DNA from: Robiginitomaculum sp.
GTDB lineage: Bacteria; Pseudomonadota; Alphaproteobacteria; Caulobacterales; Maricaulaceae
NCBI GenBank assembly: GCA_016765255.1
Contig: JAESQI010000085.1
Coordinates: forward strand, 1 to 10,396
DNA: 10,396 nucleotides
Reading direction: 5' to 3'
Both the position numbers and the translations under genes were made by a program. Of this stretch, positions 1 to 5,466 are shown piece by piece. The notes below the pieces were generated by a model. The model was not told where the DNA came from, searched no databases, and saw only the letters and a program-made list of their open reading frames with translations. Position 1 is the first letter of the stretch. Every line of letters begins with the position of its first letter.

Positions 1-42
1 AAGAGGCGCGGAGTGAGCGCAGCGAACGCCAAGAAAGCATAC
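1..42 (+). repeat. Leader repeat fragment upstream of ilvD
   Basis: This stretch aligns with 5353-5394 upstream of leuA. Both begin aagaggcg, share gagtgagcg and agcgaac, and continue with similar bases, giving roughly 75-80% identity by eye with a one-base gap. In both places a start codon with a Shine-Dalgarno-like purine run follows shortly after: ilvD at 57 and a small ORF at 5395. The window begins inside the element, so its true left end is unknown. It may be a dispersed intergenic repeat or a shared leader; the sequence alone does not decide. Confidence 0.55.
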
Positions 43-56
43 AGGGAAAGTAGAGA

Positions 57-1724
57 ATGAGTAAAAACAGTGATGCCATATTAAAAGGAAGTGCTCGTGC
101 ACCCGCCCGTGCCATGATGCGGGCAGCGGGCATGACCTCAGAGGATTTTGACAAGCCTGTGATTGCCGTGTTTAACACATGGACCAATATGGGGCCGTGC
201 AATATGAATTTGGACAAATTGGCTGTGCCAGTAAGGGCGGGCATTCGAGCCGCTGGCGGCTGGCCTGTTGATTTTAACGCCATTGCCATTTCAGACGGCA
301 TCACAATGGGCAGTGAAGGCATGCGCGCTAGTCTCATGTCTCGTGAAGTGATTGCTGATAGTATAGAACTGGCCGTAAAGGGTCATTCCCTCGACGGGGT
401 GATTGTGTTGGTGGGGTGTGATAAAACCATACCCGCCGCCGCCATGGCTCTGGCGCGTATGAATATTCCGGGGGTCATTTTGTACGGCGGGTCTATCAAA
501 CCTGGCAATCACGAGGGCAAAGATTTATCCGTACAAGATGTGTTTGAAGCGGTTGGCGCACATGCCTCCAATCTTATGAGCGACGCAGAATTTGAAGCAA
601 TTGAAAAAGCAGCCTGCCCAGGCGCAGGCGCATGTGGTGGTCAATTTACCGCCAATTCAATGGCCATGGCCATGACATTTCTTGGCCTGTCGCCTATGGG
701 GCTAAACGATATTCCCGCCACTGATACTGCCAAGAATGACGCTGCATTCAAGGCTGGCGAAACTCTCATGGACGCAGTACGCGAAAACCGCCTGCCACGA
801 AACATGATTACTGATAATGCGCTTCGCAATGCAGTCACAGCCATGACGACCACCGCCGCCTCAACCAATGCAATATTGCATTTACTCGCCATTGCAAGAG
901 AAGCAGGTGTCGAGTTTGACATTGATGTGTTTGACGAAATTTCCCGCACGACGCCCGTGATTGGAGATTTGAAACCGGGCGGGCACTATATGGCCTTTGA
1001 TTTATATGAAGCTGGTGGTTCAGCCCTTGTCGGAAAGCGCCTTTTAGACAACGGGCGACTCCTTAATGCGACAACCGTCACAGGACGTTCCATCTTTGAT
1101 GAAGTTGACGACGCCATTGAAGCTAAAGGTCAAAAAGTTGTAAGGCATTTTGACGCACCCGTGAAATCTCGCGGCGGCTACGGAATCCTTTACGGTGACC
1201 TTGCGCCTGATGGATGTGTGGTAAAACTCGCTGGCCACGGCGCATTACAATTTAGCGGCCCTGCCCGTGTGTTCGAAAGCGAAGAAGACTGCTTTGCGGT
1301 TGTTGAGCAAGGCGACATAAACAAGGGTGACGTTATCATTATCCGCAATGAAGGCCCAGCGGGCGGGCCTGGCATGCGCGAAATGTTGGCAGTGACCGCA
1401 GCCCTCGTTGGCCAAAACCTCATTGACCATGTGGCCCTAATCACCGATGGCCGGTTTAGTGGCGCGTCTTACGGATTTGTTATTGGCCACGTCGCCCCCG
1501 AAGCCGCTCACGGCGGGCCAATTGCCTTTGTTGAGGACGGCGATATGATTTCCATTGATGTTGAAGCCCGCACGATAAATGTGGCCGCAGACCTTAAAAC
1601 CCGCGCCAAAGGATGGGCGTCACCCGAACCAGCATACAAAAGCGGGGCCTATGCCAAATATGCCGCCCTTGTCGGGTCAGCCTCCTATGGCGCCCTCACC
1701 AGTTTTCCATTTTCACGTAAATAA
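57..1724 (+). CDS. ilvD: Dihydroxy-acid dehydratase
   Basis: IlvD dehydrates 2,3-dihydroxyisovalerate and 2,3-dihydroxy-3-methylvalerate to the 2-keto acid precursors of valine/leucine and isoleucine, in the cytoplasm. The 555-residue length fits the shorter IlvD/Edd subgroup rather than the ~616-residue E. coli type. Conserved motifs are GPCN (C48), SDG (D80), GCDKTIPA (C121; K123 is the lysine that is carbamylated in characterised relatives), GAGACGG (C193) and DGRFSGAS (residues 464-471). The three cysteines match the Fe-S ligand positions of the family, and short-form enzymes usually carry [2Fe-2S]; the cluster type here is inferred. An AGGGA purine run at 43-47 lies 9 nt before the ATG, supporting this start. 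It is the first gene visible, 12 nt upstream of ilvC, and its promoter probably lies left of the window. Confidence 0.97.
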   Translation: MSKNSDAILKGSARAPARAMMRAAGMTSEDFDKPVIAVFNTWTNMGPCNMNLDKLAVPVRAGIRAAGGWPVDFNAIAISDGITMGSEGMRASLMSREVIADSIELAVKGHSLDGVIVLVGCDKTIPAAAMALARMNIPGVILYGGSIKPGNHEGKDLSVQDVFEAVGAHASNLMSDAEFEAIEKAACPGAGACGGQFTANSMAMAMTFLGLSPMGLNDIPATDTAKNDAAFKAGETLMDAVRENRLPRNMITDNALRNAVTAMTTTAASTNAILHLLAIAREAGVEFDIDVFDEISRTTPVIGDLKPGGHYMAFDLYEAGGSALVGKRLLDNGRLLNATTVTGRSIFDEVDDAIEAKGQKVVRHFDAPVKSRGGYGILYGDLAPDGCVVKLAGHGALQFSGPARVFESEEDCFAVVEQGDINKGDVIIIRNEGPAGGPGMREMLAVTAALVGQNLIDHVALITDGRFSGASYGFVIGHVAPEAAHGGPIAFVEDGDMISIDVEARTINVAADLKTRAKGWASPEPAYKSGAYAKYAALVGSASYGALTSFPFSRK

Positions 1725-1736
1725 AGAGAGACCAAA

Positions 1737-2762
1737 ATGACCTTACAAATTTCCTATGATAAAGACTGCGATCTATCGATTATCAAATCCAAAAAAGTTT
1801 GCATCATCGGCTTCGGCTCTCAAGGCCATGCCCATGCGCTAAACCTCAAAGACAGCGGTGTTGACGTTATTGTTGGCCTGCCCGAAACATCTGCTACACG
1901 AAAAAAAGTAATTGCATATGGTCTTGAGGTCAAAACACCGTCTGATGCCGTCAAAGGTGCAGATGTGGTGATGATCTTGGCGCCCGACGAATTCCAAGCC
2001 AAAATTTACCGCGAAGACATTGAACCTAACATCAAAGAAGGCGCTGCCATCGCTTTCGGGCACGGCTTTGCCATTCATTACGGACAGGTTATGCCGCGCC
2101 GTGATCTCGACGTCATTATGGTCGCCCCCAAAGCTCCCGGTCATACTGTGCGATCAGAATTTGCTGCAGGGCGCGGTATTCCCGACCTGATCGCCGTATT
2201 CCAAGATGCCAATTCAGGCTTTGCAATAGAGCTTGCTAAATCTTACGCTTCTGCCATTGGCGGCGGGCGCACGGCGATTATTCACACAACCTTTAAAGAC
2301 GAAACCGAAACGGATCTCTTTGGTGAGCAGGCCGTACTTTGCGGCGGCGCGGTTGAACTGGTAAAAATGGGTTTTGAGACTTTGGTTGAAGCAGGGTACG
2401 CACCCGAACTTGCCTATTTTGAATGTCTGCACGAACTTAAACTTATTGTCGATTTGATGTATGAAGGCGGTATTGCCGACATGAATTACTCGATCTCAAA
2501 CAACGCGGAATACGGGGAATATGTCACAGGCAATAAAGTGATCAATGAACAATCCCGCGAAGCCATGCGTGAAGCTCTAAGAAATATTCAAAACGGAGAT
2601 TACGCCAAAAGCTTTATCCTAGAAGGTTCGCTTGGTTATCCAAGCATGACCGCCAGACGCCGTAACAACGCTGCCCACTTGATCGAAACCACGGGCGTAA
2701 AACTGCGCGATATGATGCCGTGGATCAAAGCGGGTAAAGTTATTGATAAAGACAAAAACTAA
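1737..2762 (+). CDS. ilvC: Ketol-acid reductoisomerase, class I
   Basis: IlvC performs the Mg-dependent alkyl migration and NAD(P)H reduction of acetolactate or acetohydroxybutyrate to the dihydroxy acids used by IlvD. At 341 residues it is the short class I form. The N-terminal Rossmann domain has GFGSQG at 25-30, and FGHG (H109) and APKAPGHTVR (K132) are intact. The C-terminal helical domain has metal ligands D193 and E197 in the TDLFGEQ segment, E229 and E233 in ECLHE, and the substrate-binding segment starting YSISN at 251. An AGAGAG run at 1725-1730 lies 6 nt before the ATG. The cofactor loop after strand beta2 reads GLPETSATRKK, with proline (P49) where arginine is common in NADPH-dependent relatives, so cofactor preference is uncertain. 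A 159-nt repeat-filled spacer follows. Confidence 0.97.
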   Translation: MTLQISYDKDCDLSIIKSKKVCIIGFGSQGHAHALNLKDSGVDVIVGLPETSATRKKVIAYGLEVKTPSDAVKGADVVMILAPDEFQAKIYREDIEPNIKEGAAIAFGHGFAIHYGQVMPRRDLDVIMVAPKAPGHTVRSEFAAGRGIPDLIAVFQDANSGFAIELAKSYASAIGGGRTAIIHTTFKDETETDLFGEQAVLCGGAVELVKMGFETLVEAGYAPELAYFECLHELKLIVDLMYEGGIADMNYSISNNAEYGEYVTGNKVINEQSREAMREALRNIQNGDYAKSFILEGSLGYPSMTARRRNNAAHLIETTGVKLRDMMPWIKAGKVIDKDKN

Positions 2763-2774
2763 TATGCAGTATTT

Positions 2775-2820
2775 CCCCTCACCGCGCTGTCGCGCACCTC
2801 TACCCATAGGAGAGGTTAAG
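2775..2820 (+). repeat. Palindromic repeat A, left copy
   Basis: This ~46-bp element starts cccctcacc and carries acctct (2796-2801), which can pair with agaggt (2811-2816) as a 6-bp hairpin. It matches the reverse complement of 2850-2895: the first 9 bases are identical, the acctct...aggagaggt part is nearly identical, and the middle is more divergent, about three quarters identity overall by eye. It lies 12 nt after the ilvC stop and has no following T tract. It resembles the intergenic palindromic repeats common in Alphaproteobacteria, though I cannot name the family. Confidence 0.8.
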
Positions 2821-2834
2821 TTTGTAACACCCAA

Positions 2835-2851
2835 AGAAAACATAGTTTTCT
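2835..2851 (+). other. Short perfect hairpin between repeat A copies
   Basis: agaaaac (2835-2841) and gttttct (2845-2851) form a perfect 7-bp inverted repeat around the loop ata. It sits in the spacer between the two repeat A copies, close to the centre of the overall palindrome, and touches the start of the right copy. It is AT-rich and weak, and no poly-T run follows, so I do not call it a terminator. Confidence 0.5.
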
Positions 2852-2895
2852 CACCTCTCCTTTGGGGAGAGGTCGAGCAAAGCGAGGGTGAGGGG
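2850..2895 (-). repeat. Palindromic repeat A, right copy (inverted)
   Basis: This is the inverted partner of 2775-2820. It contains its own 8-bp hairpin, acctctcc (2853-2860) with ggagaggt (2866-2873) around a 5-nt loop, and ends ggtgagggg, the exact complement of the left copy's start. The two copies can therefore fold separately as small hairpins or together as one long stem centred near 2835. A further small inverted repeat, gggat/atccc, lies at 2893-2905, just before the ilvB ribosome binding site. In transcript form this structure could affect mRNA stability or relative expression of ilvDC and ilvB; that role is inferred. Confidence 0.8.
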
Positions 2896-2921
2896 ATGCA
2901 ATCCCGACAAGGATATTCCAC

Positions 2922-4601
2922 ATGACCCATCCACCAAAATCAGGCGCACAACTCCTCATCGACTCCTTAAAAGAACAAGGCGTTGAAATAATTTTTGGCT
3001 ATCCGGGCGGGGCGATTATGCCTGTCTATGATGTCCTGCCAAAATCTGGGTTAAAACATATATTAGGCCGACACGAACAAGGCTGTGCTATGGCTGCCAT
3101 TGGTTATGCGCGGGCTACTGGGAAAACAGGAACTTGCCTCGCTACCTCTGGCCCTGGCGCAACCAATCTTGTCACAGGTATAGCGGACGCATATTTGGAC
3201 AGTGTACCCGTTGTGTTTATCACAGGCCAAGTTCCGTCCGACCTTATGGGCACAGACGCGTTTCAAGAGGTGGACATTTACGGCATCACCCTGCCTGTGG
3301 TAAAGCATAGCTATATCGCCCGTGACCCCGCCGATATACCGGGCATGGTCGAGGAAGCTTATTATATAGCCAGTGAAGGTCGCCCAGGCCCCGTGCTGAT
3401 TGACCTACCAAAAGATGTCGCAAACGCCGTGACGACGGAGCGGCATAAATGGCGGTCTTATCCAAAAGTAAAACCCGCAATGGGATCGCCAGAGCATATA
3501 AAAATTTGCGAAGAGATGATCCGAAGCGCCAAAAAACCTCTCTTCTACATTGGCGGCGGCATTGCCCAAGGCGACGGGGTTTCCGAACTTCGCGATTTGG
3601 TTGAGCGCACGGAAATTCCTGTGGTCTCTACGTTAAAAGGTCTCGGCGCTATGCCGTCTGATCATGAGCATTTTCTGGGTATGCTCGGCATGCACGGGCT
3701 AAAAGCTGCCAATTTTGCGGTGCAAGAAGCTGACCTTTTGATCGTTGCGGGCGCACGGTTTGATGACCGCGCTACGGGTAAATTAGACACTTTTGCCCCG
3801 CACGCCAAAATCATCCATATGGACATAGATATTGCCGAGATCAACAAGCTTAGAAGAGCCGATATCTGGCTTGAAGGGAGCCTCAAGAAAAACCTTGCCG
3901 CCCTTAATCCTGGGCGGTCAAGTGCCGATGAGTGGCGCGCATTATGCTATGGTCGCCGCGCGCAATATAAATGGGATTACGAGGCCGCTCAAAAAAACGT
4001 CAAAAACGGCGGTGTTTATGCGCCCAAGCTCTTGCACGACCTCACACGCCGCGCCCCTGAAAATGCGATTATTACTTGCGATGTGGGTCAGCACCAAATG
4101 TGGACGGCCCAGCATTGCTATTTCGACGATCCGAAAGATCATATTACGTCTGGCGGTCTTGGCACAATGGGCTTTGGTGTTCCGGCTGGATTGGGTGCGC
4201 AATTAGGCTGCCCTGACCGTACCGTGATTACAGTCTCAGGCGACGGTTCCATCATGATGAACATCCAAGAACTGGCGACCTTAAACCGCTACCAAATCCC
4301 GTTAAAAATCGTCCTGCTCGATAATGGAGTCCTTGGCATGGTGCGGCAATGGCAGGAAGTATTTTTTGACGAAAACTATTCCGAAGTTGATCTTTATGAC
4401 AATCCTGATTTTGCCGAACTGGCAAGAGCCTTCCAAATCGACGCCTTCACCGTGACAAAACGCAGTGAAGTCGACGCAGGCATAGACAAACTCCTAGCCG
4501 CCAAAGGCCCTATCCTCATGCACGTAAAAATCAGCCCCAACGAAAACGTCTGGCCACTGGTTCCACCAGGACGGTCTAACGCAGATATGATGGAGCGGTG
4601 A
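2922..4601 (+). CDS. ilvB: Acetohydroxyacid synthase large catalytic subunit
   Basis: This thiamine diphosphate, FAD and Mg enzyme condenses two pyruvates to acetolactate, or pyruvate with 2-ketobutyrate to acetohydroxybutyrate, the first common step of the pathway. The 559-residue length is typical. The N-terminal domain has GYPGGAIMPVYD and GRHEQG with the catalytic glutamate E52. The FAD-binding middle domain includes GARFDDRATGK. The C-terminal domain has the ThDP/Mg motif GDGSIMMN at 440-447 with D441, followed by N468 in LLDNG. W477 in MVRQWQ corresponds to the conserved tryptophan linked to 2-ketobutyrate preference and to herbicide sensitivity in plant enzymes. AAGGA at 2909-2913 lies 8 nt before the ATG. 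Pairing with a short IlvM-type subunit suggests the name ilvG may be equally apt. Confidence 0.96.
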   Translation: MTHPPKSGAQLLIDSLKEQGVEIIFGYPGGAIMPVYDVLPKSGLKHILGRHEQGCAMAAIGYARATGKTGTCLATSGPGATNLVTGIADAYLDSVPVVFITGQVPSDLMGTDAFQEVDIYGITLPVVKHSYIARDPADIPGMVEEAYYIASEGRPGPVLIDLPKDVANAVTTERHKWRSYPKVKPAMGSPEHIKICEEMIRSAKKPLFYIGGGIAQGDGVSELRDLVERTEIPVVSTLKGLGAMPSDHEHFLGMLGMHGLKAANFAVQEADLLIVAGARFDDRATGKLDTFAPHAKIIHMDIDIAEINKLRRADIWLEGSLKKNLAALNPGRSSADEWRALCYGRRAQYKWDYEAAQKNVKNGGVYAPKLLHDLTRRAPENAIITCDVGQHQMWTAQHCYFDDPKDHITSGGLGTMGFGVPAGLGAQLGCPDRTVITVSGDGSIMMNIQELATLNRYQIPLKIVLLDNGVLGMVRQWQEVFFDENYSEVDLYDNPDFAELARAFQIDAFTVTKRSEVDAGIDKLLAAKGPILMHVKISPNENVWPLVPPGRSNADMMER

Positions 4602-4602
4602 G

Positions 4603-4836
4603 ATGATTAGACTACTAAAAATAGCTTTGAGAACCGTCGGTGTTTTAATAATTATATTCAGTTTTTTTATGTTTACAACAACGGTAAATTGGCATTTGAA
4701 TAACCATATCGCATGGCTTCAGTCGCCGGGTATTGGCTACCTTATCCCAAGTATAGCCCAATTACTGATGGGGCTAGCACTAGGCCTGCTTTGCCTTTTT
4801 GCTGACTATAAAATCAATCCATTCGACAAACACTGA
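4603..4836 (+). CDS. Small two-helix membrane protein, unknown function
   Basis: This 77-residue protein is not recognised as a member of a named family. It has a basic N-terminus (R3, K6, R10), a hydrophobic segment at about 11-28 rich in I, F, V and T, a polar stretch with several histidines and tryptophans at 29-41, and a second hydrophobic segment at about 44-67, ending in a charged tail. Both ends are predicted cytoplasmic. There is no obvious signal peptidase site or catalytic motif. It starts one base after the ilvB stop, with GGAG at 4592-4595 spaced 7 nt from the ATG, and precedes the small subunit gene by 24 nt, so it is very probably co-translated. A hand count gives about 38% GC, lower than the flanking genes; part of this reflects its hydrophobic codons. 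No link to acetohydroxyacid synthase is shown. Confidence 0.75.
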   Translation: MIRLLKIALRTVGVLIIIFSFFMFTTTVNWHLNNHIAWLQSPGIGYLIPSIAQLLMGLALGLLCLFADYKINPFDKH

Positions 4837-4860
4837 TCCATCCGTATTCGGAGATAAAAT

Positions 4861-5163
4861 ATGACCAATTTACAAGCTGATAAAACCTTTGAGCGTTCTG
4901 GCGTTTCGGGGAAATTGAAAATTGTTTTGCATGATGTTTCGGGGACTTTGCTGCGTACCCTCGGGACGATTGAGAGACGTGGATATGATTACCGTGATGT
5001 TCATTGTACGCAGAGAGTAGACGGGGATTTTGACCTATTGGTGGCGATCGAAGACCTTGGCGGGCCGCGTAATTTGGATACGCTGTGCAAACAATTAGAG
5101 CGGCTTTATAATGTGGTTTCGGCTGAAAAAGTTGGACGAAGATCACGGGCAGAGTGGGCATGA
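4861..5163 (+). CDS. ilvM: Acetohydroxyacid synthase small subunit, short ACT type
   Basis: This 100-residue protein is a single ACT-like domain at about residues 18-94. It shows the family pattern of an early beta strand (LKIVL), a helix with TLLRTLGTIERRGYDY, a strand DFDLLVAIED, and a helix with LCKQLERLYNVV. It lacks the additional C-terminal domain of ~160-residue IlvN/IlvH subunits and resembles E. coli IlvM (87 residues), the partner of IlvG. Small subunits of this class activate and stabilise the catalytic subunit; E. coli IlvGM is insensitive to valine feedback, and the same is only inferred here. GGAG at 4850-4853 lies 7 nt before the ATG. It is separated from its catalytic partner by the membrane protein gene. 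Confidence 0.85.
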   Translation: MTNLQADKTFERSGVSGKLKIVLHDVSGTLLRTLGTIERRGYDYRDVHCTQRVDGDFDLLVAIEDLGGPRNLDTLCKQLERLYNVVSAEKVGRRSRAEWA

Positions 5164-5172
5164 GTTTATATC

Positions 5173-5213
5173 GCACAAGGCCAGTCGGCCTTGCCTTGTT
5201 TTGCTCGGTACGT
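5173..5213 (-). repeat. Palindromic repeat B, left copy
   Basis: The reverse complement of this 41-bp segment aligns with 5308-5350 at 33 of 41 positions plus a 2-nt gap, including runs of 7 (acgtacc) and 10 (aggcaaggcc) identical bases. It contains its own perfect hairpin, aaggcc (5177-5182) with ggcctt (5187-5192) around the loop agtc. It starts 9 nt after the ilvM stop codon. Its sequence is distinct from the repeat pair between ilvC and ilvB, but it shares the same inverted-pair layout. Confidence 0.75.
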
Positions 5214-5307
5214 AATCCAAATTTCAAGTGCAGAGAACTAGCAAGCGGCGAGATCCCAAATCAAGACTTGGATGACAGTAGTTAAAGGTAAGAGAATGAA
5301 TATCAAC

Positions 5308-5350
5308 ACGTACCAAGTACAGCGAGGCAAGGCCAAGTGGCCGCTGGTGC
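5308..5350 (+). repeat. Palindromic repeat B, right copy (inverted)
   Basis: This is the inverted partner of 5173-5213. Its internal hairpin is ggcc (5331-5334) with ggcc (5339-5342) around aagt, shorter than in the left copy. It is followed two bases later by the motif shared with the ilvD leader, so repeat B and that motif may be parts of one larger mosaic element. The two B copies could pair over about 40 nt in RNA with a ~94-nt loop. Confidence 0.75.
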
Positions 5351-5352
5351 TC

Positions 5353-5394
5353 AAGAGGCGAAGAGTGAGCGAAAGCGAACAACCAGGAAGTATA
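5353..5394 (+). repeat. Second copy of the ilvD-leader motif
   Basis: It aligns with the first ~42 bases of the window (aagaggcg, gagtgagcg, agcgaac shared), with a one-base gap and several substitutions. It ends at a purine-rich stretch containing aggaag (5385-5390) just before an ATG at 5395, as the first copy ends near the ilvD ribosome binding site. Shared position before two start codons suggests either a mobile intergenic repeat that tends to sit there or a common leader. Confidence 0.55.
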
Positions 5395-5466
5395 ATGGCG
5401 CGCCCTCGCGGAGGCGTGCGCCTTGGCGCACTTGCTGTGAGCTATATTAAGGAGCGAATATCATGA
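5395..5466 (+). CDS. Possible 23-codon leader ORF overlapping leuA start
   Basis: ATG at 5395 is preceded by aggaag (5385-5390), a reasonable ribosome binding site 4 nt upstream. The frame encodes 23 residues and stops at TGA 5464-5466, overlapping the leuA ATG (5463-5465) in an ATGA arrangement. The peptide is rich in Arg, Gly and Ala and includes two Leu, two Val and two Ile, but has no run of consecutive Leu codons as in the E. coli leu leader. The leuA gene has its own strong AAGGAG, so coupling is not required. It overlaps the hairpin zone 5397-5430. It could be a translated leader or chance coding within repeat sequence; I consider it speculative. Confidence 0.25.
   Translation: MARPRGGVRLGALAVSYIKERIS
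5397..5430 (+). promoter_or_regulatory. Overlapping GC-rich hairpins upstream of leuA
   Basis: The first hairpin pairs 5397-5407 with 5411-5422: 11 base pairs including one G-T, one bulged C at 5415, and loop gcg. The second pairs tgcgc (5417-5421) with gcgca (5426-5430). They share 5417-5422 and so cannot form together. No T tract follows, so neither is an intrinsic terminator. They sit 19 nt before the leuA Shine-Dalgarno and could influence ribosome access or mRNA ends; a regulatory role is inferred only from position and stability. Confidence 0.45.

Larger units (their letters stand above)
5164..5462 (+). other. 299-nt spacer between ilvM and leuA
   Basis: No convincing protein gene fills this stretch. 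In order it holds an inverted repeat copy (5173-5213), an unremarkable segment (5214-5307), the inverted partner copy (5308-5350), a copy of the motif seen before ilvD (5353-5394), a GC-rich hairpin zone (5397-5430) overlapping a possible 23-codon ORF, and the leuA ribosome binding site AAGGAG (5449-5454). I see no clear sigma70 promoter and no intrinsic terminator. A promoter or processing site for the leu half of the cluster would plausibly lie here, but the sequence does not show one clearly. Confidence 0.7.

Noticed and set aside
2796..2873. Intrinsic terminator after ilvC
   Set aside because: The hairpins are real, but neither is followed by a T tract and the next gene belongs to the same pathway, so a repeat element is the better reading.
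2743..2925. 60-codon plus-strand open frame between ilvC and ilvB
   Set aside because: It consists almost entirely of the palindromic repeat pair and overlaps the ends of both real genes, so it is a by-product of repeat sequence.
3832..4206. 124-codon plus-strand frame inside ilvB
   Set aside because: It is an alternative frame within a clearly intact acetohydroxyacid synthase gene and shows no recognisable domain.
4814..5227. 137-codon minus-strand open frame across ilvM and the spacer
   Set aside because: It is antisense to the ACT-domain gene and part of repeat B. The composition looks random, and no ribosome binding site or partner gene supports it.
5391..5396. Perfect TATAAT hexamer as a possible -10 box before leuA
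   Set aside because: The bases 17 nt upstream (agcgaa) do not resemble a -35 box, and the hexamer overlaps the ATG of the small ORF. One hexamer match is weak evidence for a promoter.
5272..5466. Longer 64-codon frame upstream of leuA
   Set aside because: It reads through repeat B and the leader motif, with no good ribosome binding site at its first ATG. Only the last 23 codons, from 5395, have any start signal, and they are listed separately at low confidence.
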